Under the pieces are notes generated by a model that worked only from the letters and a program-made list of their open reading frames with translations, was not told the DNA's origin and searched no databases. Shown here one piece after another: positions 18,701 to 28,326 of a stretch of DNA of 64,000 bases (position 1 is the stretch's first letter; each line of letters opens with the position of its first letter). A program made the translations under genes and the position numbers. The stretch comes from an uncultured Steroidobacter sp. (GTDB lineage Bacteria > Pseudomonadota > Gammaproteobacteria > Steroidobacterales > Steroidobacteraceae): positions 124,001 to 188,000 of the forward strand of contig CALLKK010000011.1 in NCBI GenBank assembly GCA_938008435.1, read 5' to 3'.

Positions 18701-18890
18701 CAATGTCTATGTCAATCGCAACATGATCGGCGCGGTCGTCGGCGTGCAGCCGTTCGGCGGGCTCGGTTTGTCGGGCACCGGGCCGAAAGCGGGCGGGCCG
18801 CACTATCTCCACCGTTTCGCCACCGAGCAAACCGTGACCGTCAACACGGCGGCCGTGGGCGGCAATGCGAGCTTGCTCGCGCTCGAATGA
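15774..18890 (+). CDS. putA: Bifunctional proline dehydrogenase / P5C dehydrogenase PutA
   Basis: PutA oxidises proline to P5C with FAD and then P5C to glutamate with NAD+, channelling the intermediate. The 1,038-residue product lacks the N-terminal ribbon-helix-helix domain of E. coli PutA (1,320 residues), so it should not repress DNA; this is the short form. The proline dehydrogenase barrel spans about 160-470, with VKLSALFPRYE, RLNVRLVKGAYWDTE and FATHNAHTV. The aldehyde dehydrogenase half spans about 530-1020, with SPWNFPLAIFTGQIAAAL, VAFTGSTETA, the acid in IAETGGQNAM, and the catalytic cysteine C828 in NSAGQRCSAL. GGAGG precedes the ATG. It is convergent with sixA. Confidence 0.97.
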   Translation: MPIGQVAAAINRNYLANEDDIVRSLADIARFTAAESEAIAARARALVGRVREQRTKRHGLDAFLRQYDLSSQEGVILMCLAEALLRIPDEATADKLIAEKIAAGDWAAHLGADESLFVNASTWGLMLTGRIVRPAESDMRDPPGLITRIAARIGEPVLRAALRQAMRIMGRQFVMGRTIEEALERAREPEQRRYRHSFDMLGEAALTRRDAERYFEAYRSAIEAISNAARERSPQDAPSISVKLSALFPRYEYAQRERVLAELGPRLLMLAAFAREHGVPLTVDAEEADRLELSLELIAQVVRSPAVAGWDGFGLAVQAYQKRALDVVRWLRNLAHESGCRLNVRLVKGAYWDTEVKRAQERGLAGYPVFTRKAATDVSYLACVRELLAAGDLVYPQFATHNAHTVAAVLELARGRAFEFQRLHGMGEELYEQIVGPEALDVPCRVYAPVGSHEDLLPYLVRRLLENGANTSFVNRIVDEDTPIDEIVRDPVAEIDALERKAHPRIPLPRALYGAERVNSRGVNLADPLEWVPLEQAMTQHFKRYWQAASLVGGRPCGTSASLVRNPANRSETIGEAQEAAAADVARAFDIAAEAQPDWDATTASERARILERAADLYEAHMPELLAYCVREAGRTVVDSLSEVREAIDFLRYYASRARAEFERAMALPGPTGESNELRLRGRGVFVCISPWNFPLAIFTGQIAAALAAGNSVIAKPAEQTPLVAFRAVQLLHEAGVPPEVLHLLLGEGGAVGARAVADPRVAGVAFTGSTETARAIHRALAAKDGPIAVLIAETGGQNAMIVDSSALPEQVVLDVVQSGFNSAGQRCSALRVLFVQEEIADRIAELLAGYMDELKIGDPRFLSTDVGPVIDEPSRAALQAHAEKMKKLARWQHACRLGAEHEAGVFFAPMVVEIDTMSHLTGEVFGPIVHMVRYAADRLDAVIEVINATGYGLTLGVHTRIDTTARYIAARVRAGNVYVNRNMIGAVVGVQPFGGLGLSGTGPKAGGPHYLHRFATEQTVTVNTAAVGGNASLLALE

Positions 18891-18920
18891 TCCGCGCTCG
18901 GTAATAGATCTTGCGCTCGA

Positions 18921-19409
18921 TCAGCCGGCGCTGCCAGGGTAGTCGAGCTCGACGGTTGTCCCCGTTCGCCATTCGAGCTCGGCCCAATTTCCTATCTCGA
19001 AACGCAATGTGCAGGCCGCGCTCGTCGGCAGCATGCCGATCGGCCGATCGGCGGACAGCCGGTCGGCGAAGGTGCTGATCCCGGGATTGTGACCGACGAT
19101 CATGAGATGCGACGCCGTGCCGCCGTGCTCGTGCATGATCTCGAGCAGACGATCCGCCCCGGCAAGGTACAAGCGCCCATCGTGGACGGGTGGCGGGGAG
19201 GAGAGGATGCGCGCGAAGATGAGCGCCGTCTCGGACGCGCGCAGCGCAGGGCTCGCGAGAATCAAACTCGGCGCGAGCGCACGTGTCTGCAAGCGCCGCG
19301 CAACTTCTTCCGCTTCACGCCGGCCGGCGGGGTCGAGCGCACGTTGTGCATCGTCGAATTCAGAGCGGCTGGGCTCGGCGCGCGCGTGACGCAGCAGGGT
19401 GAGCAGCAT
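18921..19409 (-). CDS. sixA: Phosphohistidine phosphatase SixA
   Basis: The 162-residue protein starts MLLTLLRHARAEPSRSEFDD, the phosphate-binding LRHA motif with the catalytic histidine at position 8. It has the partner residues in ASPALRASETA and the second histidine in LMIVGHNPGIST. SixA removes phosphate from histidine on phosphotransfer proteins such as NPr or HPt domains; the target here is unknown. It lies 30 bases downstream of the Rieske gene at the end of the SUF gene run and may be transcribed with it, though no functional tie to Fe-S assembly is known. Confidence 0.92.
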   Translation of the reverse strand: MLLTLLRHARAEPSRSEFDDAQRALDPAGRREAEEVARRLQTRALAPSLILASPALRASETALIFARILSSPPPVHDGRLYLAGADRLLEIMHEHGGTASHLMIVGHNPGISTFADRLSADRPIGMLPTSAACTLRFEIGNWAELEWRTGTTVELDYPGSAG

Positions 19410-19439
19410 GGTATCCCTCGTCGCAACGCGCGCAGTTGT

Positions 19440-19748
19440 TTACTCGACTTCGATCTCGACTACGCCGTTGTTGACCCGCGTGGGAAACGTACGGACGGGC
19501 TCGTAGGCGGGTGGGGTCAGTGCGGCGCCGGTGCGCAGGCAGAAACGTGCGCCGTGGCGCGGACAGATCACGACGTCGCCTTCAACCGCACCGCCTGCCA
19601 GCTCGCCGCCGTCGTGCGTGCAGACGTCTTCGATCGCATAGAAGCCGCCTGCGACGTTGAAGACGGCGATCAACACGCCGTCGACCTCGGTTTGCGCATA
19701 GTCGCCCTGGGGAATGGAGTCGGCGGGAGCAACGGGGATCCAAGGCAT
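19440..19748 (-). CDS. Rieske [2Fe-2S] ferredoxin of the SUF operon
   Basis: The 102-residue protein is a single Rieske domain. The cluster ligands are C43 and H45 in VCTHDGG, and C62 and H65 in VICPRHGARF; all four are present. It resembles the non-heme-oxygenase ferredoxin type and starts MPWIPVAPADSIPQGDYAQT. It lies 52 bases after sufT in the SUF run, where similar small Rieske proteins are often found. An electron-donor role during cluster assembly or repair is plausible but unproven. Lone Rieske ferredoxins can also serve ring-hydroxylating dioxygenases, but no oxygenase is nearby. Confidence 0.92.
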   Translation of the reverse strand: MPWIPVAPADSIPQGDYAQTEVDGVLIAVFNVAGGFYAIEDVCTHDGGELAGGAVEGDVVICPRHGARFCLRTGAALTPPAYEPVRTFPTRVNNGVVEIEVE

Positions 19749-19800
19749 GGGTGTCGTGACGAGGATAGACGTTGGATAACGGAGTGACGCCGCGTGAGGC

Positions 19801-20352
19801 TCACATCATGCCGGTCTGCAAACGCGCCGCTTCGGACATCATGCTCTGATTCCACGGCGGGTCGAAGACGAGCTCGACGTCGGCACGCTTGATGGTCGGA
19901 ATGAGCTCGACCTTGTCCTTGACGTCCCTGACCAGGACATCGCCCATGCCGCAGCCCGGCGCAGTCAGCGTCATCTTGATGTCGACGACGCGTTCGCCGT
20001 CCGGATCGCGTTTGAGCTCGCAGGCATAGATGAGCCCGAGGTCGACGATATTGACCGGGATCTCGGGGTCGTAGCACGAGCGCAGCTGCTCCCAGACGAG
20101 ATTCATGACGTCATCGTCGGTGGCATCGGGCGGCAGCTCGGGGCCGAGCAGTACTTCTTTGCCGAGCGCATCGGCGTCCTTACCGGCGATGCGAAACAGA
20201 TTGCCTTCGATGTAAACGGTGAAGCTGCCGCCGAGGGCTTGCGTGATGAAGCCCGTTTTCTCGGCGCGCAAGGTCACCGGGATGCCCGCAGGCACCATGA
20301 TGGCTTCGACGTCGCGCGTCAGGGTGACGGGTTCGTGCTCGTGACGGTACAT
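19801..20352 (-). CDS. sufT: Fe-S maturation protein SufT
   Basis: The 183-residue product has a short N-terminal SufT extension (RDVEAIMVPAGIPVTL, GFITQALGGSFTVYIEG) followed by a MIP18/DUF59 domain. That domain carries DPEIPVNIVDLGLIYAC and MTLTAPGCGMGDVLVRDVK, with the conserved cysteine in APGCGMG, and ends DVELVFDPPWNQSMMSE. SufT-type proteins help mature high-demand Fe-S enzymes such as aconitase and lipoate synthase. The start at MYRHEHEPVTL is chosen because the longer frame runs back into sufU. It is 26 bases downstream of sufU. Confidence 0.9.
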   Translation of the reverse strand: MYRHEHEPVTLTRDVEAIMVPAGIPVTLRAEKTGFITQALGGSFTVYIEGNLFRIAGKDADALGKEVLLGPELPPDATDDDVMNLVWEQLRSCYDPEIPVNIVDLGLIYACELKRDPDGERVVDIKMTLTAPGCGMGDVLVRDVKDKVELIPTIKRADVELVFDPPWNQSMMSEAARLQTGMM

Positions 20353-20378
20353 GGACGCAGGGAAAGGCGAGGAAGGAT

Positions 20379-20825
20379 TTATTCCGTCGAGACAGGCTCG
20401 GACGAACGCGCAAGCGCAGCGTTCAATGTGTGCCAACAAAGGCTCGCGCACTTGACGCGTGCGGGGAACTCGCGCACGCCCGAAAGCGCTGCGAGCTTGC
20501 CGAGCTTTGCCGGATCCACCGCAGCGTCGTGCCGGGTCAGAAGCGCATGTACGTCGTCGAACAATGCTTTGACCTCATCGCGCGATTTCCCTTTGATCGC
20601 TTCGGTCAAGAGCGACGCGGAGGCGACCGAAATCGCGCAGCCGCTGCCTTCGAACTTGACATCGCGGATGCGATCGCCGTCGAGGTTCACGTACAGCGTG
20701 AGCCGGTCGCCGCACAGGGGATTGTGGCCCTCGGCGTGCGCATCCGCGGGCTCGAGCTTGCCGAAGTTACGCGGATTGCGATTGTGATCGACGATGACGT
20801 CGCGATAGAGGTCTTTGAGATCCAT
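20379..20825 (-). CDS. sufU: SufU-type sulfur transfer / scaffold protein
   Basis: The 148-residue protein has the IscU/SufU fold: MDLKDLYRDVIVDHNRNPRNFG, then the first cysteine in HNPLCGDRLTLYV, the second in EGSGCAISVASASLL, and the third in PARVKCASLCW. The insertion between the second and third cysteines matches SufU rather than IscU. SufU accepts persulfide sulfur from SufS, with zinc bound by the three cysteines and Asp. No SufE-like gene is present in this operon, so SufU probably fills that role. It starts six bases after sufS ends. Confidence 0.93.
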   Translation of the reverse strand: MDLKDLYRDVIVDHNRNPRNFGKLEPADAHAEGHNPLCGDRLTLYVNLDGDRIRDVKFEGSGCAISVASASLLTEAIKGKSRDEVKALFDDVHALLTRHDAAVDPAKLGKLAALSGVREFPARVKCASLCWHTLNAALARSSEPVSTE

Positions 20826-20831
20826 GGGGCG

Positions 20832-22085
20832 TTAGCTCAGCAGGCTGCGCGCATGTTCGAGCGCGGCGACGAGCCTGTCGATCTCCTCGAACGTGTTGTA
20901 GAACGACAGCGACGCGCGCGCGGTGGCCGGCACCTTGAAGAAGTCCATGACCGGCATGGCGCAGTGGTGGCCCGTGCGGATCGCGACGCCTTCGGTGTCG
21001 AGGATCGTGCCGATGTCGTGCGGATGAATCCCATCCAGCGTGAACGAGATGACCGCGGCTTTGTGCGCGGCCGTGCCGACGATGGTCAGTCCCGGCACCG
21101 TCGCGAGGCGCGCAGTCGCATATTCGAGCAGCTGCTGCTCGTAGCGAGCGATCCGGTCCATGCCGATGTTCTCGAGGTAACGGATCGCGGCTGCAAGGCC
21201 GATTGCACCGGCGATATGCGGCGTGCCGGCTTCGAACTTCCACGGCAGCTGGTTGTACGTCGTCTTCTCGAACGAGACCGTGAGAATCATGTCGCCGCCG
21301 CCTTGCCAAGGCGGCATCGCCTCGAGCAGCTCGCTGCGGCCGTACAGAATGCCGATGCCGGTCGGGCCGCACATCTTGTGTGCCGAGAAGCAGTAGAAGT
21401 CGCAGTCGAGGGCGCGCACGTCGATCGGGCCGTGCGCCACCGCTTGGGCGCCGTCGAGCAGGACCGGCACGCCGAGCGCCTTGGCGCGTGCGATGAACCG
21501 TTCGACCGGGACGATCGTCCCGAGCGCGTTGGACACATGGGCGAGCGCCAGCAGCTTGGTTTGCGGACCGATCAGGCGCTCGAAGCTCTCGTAATCGACT
21601 TCGCCGGTCGTGCTGATCGGAATGACGCGCAGCTTCGCGCCCGTCTGCTCGCAGACGATCTGCCAGGGCACGATGTTCGCATGGTGCTCGAGCGCCGAGA
21701 TCAGAATTTCATCGCCGGGGCCGAGGCGCGGTCGTGCGAAGCTCTGCGCCACGAGATTGATCGCCTCGGTCGTGCCGCGAACGAAGATGATTTCCTTCGT
21801 GTCGGCGGCATTGATGAAGTGGCGCACCACGTCGCGCGCACCTTCGTAGGCATCGGTGGCGCGCTGGCTGAGCGTGTGCACGCCGCGATGCACGTTGGCG
21901 TGATCCTTCTCGTAGTACTCGCGGATCGCATCGATGACGGCGCGCGGCCGTTGGCTCGAAGCGGCGTTGTCGAGATAAACGAGCGGCTTGCCGTTGACCT
22001 CCTGATCCAGGATCGGGAAGTCGCGGCGAATGCGTGCGACGTCGAGTTCCGGGGCGGGCACACGCGCGGGCTGCACGGCGCTCAT
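20832..22085 (-). CDS. sufS: Cysteine desulfurase SufS
   Basis: SufS takes sulfur from L-cysteine with PLP and passes it on for Fe-S assembly. The 417-residue product shows FPILDQEVNGKPLVYLDNAA, HANVHRGVHTLSQRATD, the PLP lysine in YCFSAHKMCGPTG, and the catalytic cysteine in RTGHHCAMPVMDFF. The ATG at 22085 overlaps the sufD stop as ATGA, which fixes the start and implies coupled translation. The long in-frame region upstream lies inside sufD. It is the group II (SufS/CsdA) type. Confidence 0.97.
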   Translation of the reverse strand: MSAVQPARVPAPELDVARIRRDFPILDQEVNGKPLVYLDNAASSQRPRAVIDAIREYYEKDHANVHRGVHTLSQRATDAYEGARDVVRHFINAADTKEIIFVRGTTEAINLVAQSFARPRLGPGDEILISALEHHANIVPWQIVCEQTGAKLRVIPISTTGEVDYESFERLIGPQTKLLALAHVSNALGTIVPVERFIARAKALGVPVLLDGAQAVAHGPIDVRALDCDFYCFSAHKMCGPTGIGILYGRSELLEAMPPWQGGGDMILTVSFEKTTYNQLPWKFEAGTPHIAGAIGLAAAIRYLENIGMDRIARYEQQLLEYATARLATVPGLTIVGTAAHKAAVISFTLDGIHPHDIGTILDTEGVAIRTGHHCAMPVMDFFKVPATARASLSFYNTFEEIDRLVAALEHARSLLS

Positions 22086-23400
22086 GGGCTCACCTCCAGC
22101 GATCCGAAGCGATGCGCGAGCAGCCCGTCGAGATGCTCGCGCACGGCAGCGTTGCCGACCGAAGCCAAGACCGACTGCGCGAACGCGCGAATGAGCAGCA
22201 CGCGCGCATCGGTCTCGGAAATGCCGCGCGAACGCAGATAGAAGAGGGCGGTCGCATCGAGCTGACCCGTCGTGGCGCCGTGGCTGCACTTGACGTCATT
22301 GGCATAGATCTCGAGCTCGGGCTTGGCGTCGAATTCGGCGGTGCGGGACAACAGCAGGTTGCGCGTCGCCTGATAGGCGTCGGTCTTCTGTGCGCCCGGA
22401 TGGACGAGCACCTTGCCATTGAAGACGCCGCGGCCGCGTCCGTCGGCGATGCCGCGATACTCCTCGCTGCTCGTCGTGTGCGGCGCGATGTGTTCGATGC
22501 GCGTATGCGTATCGAGATGCTGCGAGCCAGTCGGTGCGATCAGACCGCGTAGCTCGGCGTGCGCGCGCGGCTCCTTCAGATAGACGGTGAGGTCGAGACG
22601 GCCCAGCGATGCGCCGAGCGCGAGGTCATGCAGCGCATAGCGTGCCTGTTCGCTTGCCGCGACGCGCGCGTGGCCGATGTGGAAGGCCTTGGTCGATTCC
22701 TCTTGGAGGCGGTAGTGGTCGATTACTGCGCCGCGCTCGAGCGCGAGGTCGGCGACGGCGTTGGTGAAGCTTTCGACCGCTCCGGTCGAGATGAATTGCT
22801 CGATGAGCGTCACGCGGCTGTCGGCACCTGCGCGCACGATGAGGCGCGGGTGGCTCATGCCGAGCTGCGCCTGATCCGTCCACAGGTGAACGACGTGAAT
22901 CGGCTGGTCGAGCTGCGTGCCGGGCGCGAGCTGCACGAACAAGCCGTCCTCGAAGAACGCCGCATTGAGCTGCTCGAGGCTCGAGAGCGGCTGCTGCGAC
23001 GCGCGCGAGAGATAGTCGCAGGCCGCAGCGGGTTCATGCTTGATCCGGTCGGCCAGCCTGACGAGCGTGACGCCCGGCAATTGCGCCTGTGCAGACGACA
23101 GGGCAGGTGCGAAATGGCCGTTGACAAAGACGAAGCGCAAGCCGGCTTGCGCGATCCACGGCGCATGCTGCGGATCGAACGCAATCGGCGCGGCTTCGCC
23201 CGGTACGAACGCACGCGTTTCGAGTCGCCGCAGGTTCGTGTACTTCCAGCGCTCGTCGCGCGGTGTCGGAAAACCCTGTTCGAGGAACGCAGTGAGCGCG
23301 GCACGCCGTTCGCTCACGAGCGGATCGGCCGCGAAGCGCCGCTCGAACACCGTGCGGTAGTGCTCGAGCGCAGGGCGCGATTGGGTTGCGCTTGCGGAGC

Positions 23401-23404
<4 letters not shown>
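22082..23404 (-). CDS. sufD: Fe-S cluster assembly protein SufD
   Basis: SufD forms the SufBC2D complex, where it supports iron entry and ATP-dependent assembly. The 440-residue product has the SufB/D beta-helix core: DERWKYTNLRRLE at the start, SRVTLIEQFISTG, then ARAHAELRGLIAP, GVFNGKVLVHPGAQKTDAYQATRNLLLS, and the conserved end ANDVKCSHGATTGQLD followed by LFYLRSRGI. The ATG overlaps the sufC stop as ATGA, and its own stop overlaps the sufS start in the same way. Confidence 0.96.
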
Positions 23405-24150
<746 letters not shown>

Positions 24151-24169
24151 GAATTCTCTCCGAGTTGGG

Positions 24170-24204
24170 CTGGAGGGTGAGGCGTAGGTAGCCTCGGCCT
24201 CCAG
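24170..24204 (-). promoter_or_regulatory. Intercistronic hairpin between sufB and sufC
   Basis: CTGGAGG (24170-24176) pairs with CCTCCAG (24198-24204), and inside it GAGGC (24179-24183) pairs with GCCTC (24191-24195), with a 2x2 internal loop and a seven-base apical loop. It fills the gap between the sufB stop and the sufC ribosome site. It could stabilise or process the mRNA, or reduce downstream expression. There is no U tract, so a full terminator is unlikely. Confidence 0.5.
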
Positions 24205-24210
24205 TCGTCG

Positions 24211-25665
<1,455 letters not shown>

Positions 25666-25682
25666 GAGCTACCCGTACACAA

Positions 25683-26141
25683 CTATTCGTGCGGCACCCG
25701 CGAGATGCGCGCGAGCGGAATCGTGGCTGATACCTTCCGTTCGATTCCCGACAGCTCCGCGAGCGAGATGTCGTTCAAGGCACGCCGGATGGCCGCGTTG
25801 ACGCGTTGCCAGACGTGTCCCACGCGGCAATTGGAGGCGAGCCCACACGCGCTGTGCTCGCCGCTGCATTCCGTGAGCGCGAAAGGGCCTTCGAGCGCAT
25901 CCAGAATCTGCGCGGCGCTGATCCCGTCCGCGGGCCGAGCGAGCTGGTAGCCGCCATGGCTGCCGCGCGTGGACGTGACCAAGCCGCTTCGCTGCAGCTT
26001 TTTCAACAACTTGCTGACGGTGGCCAACCCGATATGGGTGCGTTCCGCCACTTCCGCTGCCGTCCACAGCCGGTCCGGCTGGCCGGCGAGGCAGGCCAGG
26101 ATCACGGTCCCGTAATCCGTCAATTTGCTGATGCGGAGCAT
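25683..26141 (-). CDS. Rrf2-family SUF operon regulator, IscR-like
   Basis: The 152-residue protein begins MLRISKLTDYGTVILACLAG, the start typical of SUF-linked Rrf2 regulators. A winged helix-turn-helix follows (TAAEVAERTHIGLATVSKLLKKLQRSGLV, then STRGSHGGYQLARP). Three cysteines at 92, 99 and 105 are spaced like the [2Fe-2S] ligands of IscR (C92/C98/C104). It should sense Fe-S status and set suf expression. It is the first gene of the SUF operon and lies 34 bases downstream of a 23-bp palindrome that is the likely autoregulatory operator. Confidence 0.93.
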   Translation of the reverse strand: MLRISKLTDYGTVILACLAGQPDRLWTAAEVAERTHIGLATVSKLLKKLQRSGLVTSTRGSHGGYQLARPADGISAAQILDALEGPFALTECSGEHSACGLASNCRVGHVWQRVNAAIRRALNDISLAELSGIERKVSATIPLARISRVPHE

Positions 26142-26174
26142 GGCGTCGATTCCGGAAGGAGCGCAGCCCAGAGA

Positions 26175-26197
26175 ATTGGGACTATTTTAGTCCTAAT
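26175..26197. promoter_or_regulatory. Operator-like palindrome at the SUF promoter
   Basis: ATTGGGACTA (26175-26184), TTT, TAGTCCTAAT (26188-26197): nine of ten arm positions are complementary around a three-base centre. It resembles the class of sites bound by Fe-S-loaded IscR (central GACT...AGTC). On the minus strand the centre contains TAAAAT (26184-26189), which could be the -10 of the suf promoter, so binding would block transcription. It lies 34 bases from the regulator ATG. Confidence 0.65.
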
Positions 26198-26701
26198 ACA
26201 AGGGGTGGCGGAAGGATTTTCGGCGGCGCGACTCGAGCGCCATCTCGCCGAGAACCTTTCGTGGAGAGCTGGCGTTGCGTTACGTCGAATGAGCAACGCG
26301 CGTCGCCGTGAACACGCCCGACGTCCGTGTTTGCAGGTAGGCACGGCGTGCGTCCGTTCCCACGAGCACGTTTTGCTATCCTACGCGCCTCCGAGAAGAC
26401 GGGAGCAAGCGGCGCATTGATCGCTAAATGCTGACCTGGCAGCGTCACAGTTCATGTGTGACGCATGCGAGATGCATGCGCTTCAGGCATTCACATCGCG
26501 TTCATCTCGAGGGCAGGATCCTCAAGCCGAACATGACGACTTCCAGTAAACATTGCTTGCATGACGGTGGCGCGAGACTGTTCGCGCAACAGGCATGCTT
26601 GCGCCGTGCGCCGTTGCATGGACTCATGCGCGCGGGGGCATACGAACAAGCGCTGGGCCGCGGCCTGATTGCTGCTTGCTGTCACTGAATCGAGAGGCTG
26701 A
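26198..26701. other. 504-base intergenic region between suf and mla
   Basis: This gap separates the divergent SUF and mla operons. No supported gene is seen; an 86-codon frame at 26428 lacks a ribosome site and protein-like composition. It holds an extended -10-like TGCTATCCT (26374-26382), a perfect 8-bp hairpin (GCGTCACA 26442-26449 with TGTGACGC 26457-26464), and two GCATGC palindromes (26463-26468 and 26474-26479) whose centres are 11 bases apart. The mla leader may therefore be long and structured. Confidence 0.5.
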
Positions 26702-27538
26702 ATGGCGCCAGATCAACAAACGCAACACGCGTCACCAGAGCCTGCGGCCGGTGCCATCATCGAGATTCGCGACGTTCACTACTCGGTAGGAGGACGTGCG
26801 ATCTTTTCGGGTTTGAATCTTTCGATTCCGCGCGGTCGCGTCACGGCGATCATGGGCCCGAGCGGCACAGGCAAGACGACGCTTCTGCGGCTCATCACGG
26901 GCCAGATCAAGCCGGACCGCGGACAAATTCTGTTCGACGGCATCGATGTCTCGCACCTGCGTCCGCGCGAGCTCTTCGCGCTGCGCCGGCGCATGGGCAT
27001 GCTCTTTCAGAACGGCGCGTTGCTCACCGACCTGTCGGTCTTCGAGAACGTTGCATTCCCGCTGCGCGAGCACACCAAGCTCCCCGAGCCGCTGATTCGG
27101 CACATCGTGCTGACAAAGCTGCAGGCGGTTGGCTTGAGAGGCGCGGCGCAGCTCATGCCGGCGGAGCTTTCTGGCGGTATGGCGCGGCGCGTGGCGTTGG
27201 CGCGCGCCATGGCGACGGATCCGGACGTGCTGATTTACGATGAGCCCTTTACGGGTTTGGATCCGATTTCGATGGGCATGATCGTGCGTCTCGTGCGGCA
27301 GATGAATCGTGCGCTCGGCATTACGAGCCTCGTCGTCTCGCACGACGTTGAGGAGCTGGGGCATCTTGCGGACATGGGCTTCATCATCGCCGGCGGCAAG
27401 GTGGCCGCGCAGGGGACGTTCTCCGAGCTCAGGCAGACCGACTCGCAGATCGTCAATCAATTCGTGAACGGTCTTCCCGACGGTCCGGTGCCGTTTCATT
27501 ACCCGGCGCCAAGCTATTTCGAACAGTTGCTCGCATGA
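26702..27538 (+). CDS. mlaF: Phospholipid transport ATPase MlaF
   Basis: MlaF powers the MlaFEDB complex that moves phospholipid between the inner membrane and periplasmic MlaC. The 278-residue ABC ATPase has Walker A GPSGTGKTTLL, the Q-loop in MLFQNGALLTDLSVFENVAFPL, signature LSGGMARRVALARA, Walker B VLIYDEPFTGLDPIS, and the H-loop VVSHDVEE. A longer N-terminal lead (MAPDQQTQHAS...) precedes the ABC core. GAGAGG lies just upstream of the ATG. Its stop overlaps the mlaE start as ATGA. Confidence 0.96.
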   Translation: MAPDQQTQHASPEPAAGAIIEIRDVHYSVGGRAIFSGLNLSIPRGRVTAIMGPSGTGKTTLLRLITGQIKPDRGQILFDGIDVSHLRPRELFALRRRMGMLFQNGALLTDLSVFENVAFPLREHTKLPEPLIRHIVLTKLQAVGLRGAAQLMPAELSGGMARRVALARAMATDPDVLIYDEPFTGLDPISMGMIVRLVRQMNRALGITSLVVSHDVEELGHLADMGFIIAGGKVAAQGTFSELRQTDSQIVNQFVNGLPDGPVPFHYPAPSYFEQLLA

Positions 27539-28305
27539 CGCTGCTACGCGAGCTCTTCGACAGTCTGCGCAACTTCGTGGCCACCGTCGGGGCGGTCGCG
27601 TTGTTTTTCGGTCGTCTGCTCGTGCAGCTGCCGCGTGCGCTGCTGCGGCCGCGTCTTGTGATCGAGCAGATCTACAACGCAGGCGCGCTTTCGCTCGTCA
27701 TCATCATGACCTGTGGCTTGTTCGTGGGCATGGTGCTCGGCCTGCAAGGCTACGATTTGCTGCAGCGCTTCGGGTCCGAGGATGCGCTCGGCACGGGCGC
27801 GGCGCTCGCGCTCATCAAGGAGCTCGGGCCGGTGGTGACGGCCTTGCTCTTCGCAGGTCGCGCGGGCACTGCGCTCGCTTCCGAGATCGGTCTCATGCGC
27901 GCGACCGATCAGCTGGCGGCGCTCGAGATGATGGCCGTCGACCCGGTGCGCCGCGTCGTCGCGCCGCGCTTCTTGGGCGGACTGATCGCCGTGCCGTTGC
28001 TCACGATGATCTTCATCGCAATCGGCATCTTCGGCGTGCAGCTCATCGGCGTGCAGCAGCTCGGCGTCGATGCCGCGGCGTTCTGGTCGCAGATGCGCTC
28101 GAGCGTCGACGTGGACGACGTGATGGAAGGCCTCATCAAGGGCTTCGTCTTCGGGACCGCTTGTAGCCTGATCGCGGTCTACGAAGGGTATACGGCGATT
28201 CCCACGCCGGAGGGAGTGGGTCGTGCGACGACCCGCACCGTGGTGATCTCCGCCGTGCTGACGCTGTTGTTGGATTACATGCTCACCGCCGTCATGCTGA
28301 GCTGA
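27535..28305 (+). CDS. mlaE: Phospholipid transport permease MlaE
   Basis: The 256-residue inner-membrane permease has an amphipathic start, then five or so hydrophobic helices including LSLVIIMTCGLFVGMVLGLQGYDLL and a last VVISAVLTLLLDYMLTAVML. The family motifs GAALALIKELGPVVTALLFAGRAGTALASEIGLMRATDQ and PRRVVAPRFLGGLIAVPLL are clear. It pairs with MlaF and the MlaD hexamer. The ATG overlaps the mlaF stop; mlaD follows after 21 bases. Confidence 0.96.
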   Translation: MTLLRELFDSLRNFVATVGAVALFFGRLLVQLPRALLRPRLVIEQIYNAGALSLVIIMTCGLFVGMVLGLQGYDLLQRFGSEDALGTGAALALIKELGPVVTALLFAGRAGTALASEIGLMRATDQLAALEMMAVDPVRRVVAPRFLGGLIAVPLLTMIFIAIGIFGVQLIGVQQLGVDAAAFWSQMRSSVDVDDVMEGLIKGFVFGTACSLIAVYEGYTAIPTPEGVGRATTRTVVISAVLTLLLDYMLTAVMLS

Positions 28306-28326
28306 CGGGGCAGAATCGAGGTTGTT

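Noticed and set aside
26428..26688. 86-codon frame upstream of mlaF
   Set aside because: No ribosome site and composition rich in Arg, His and Cys without pattern; the region is better explained as a leader.
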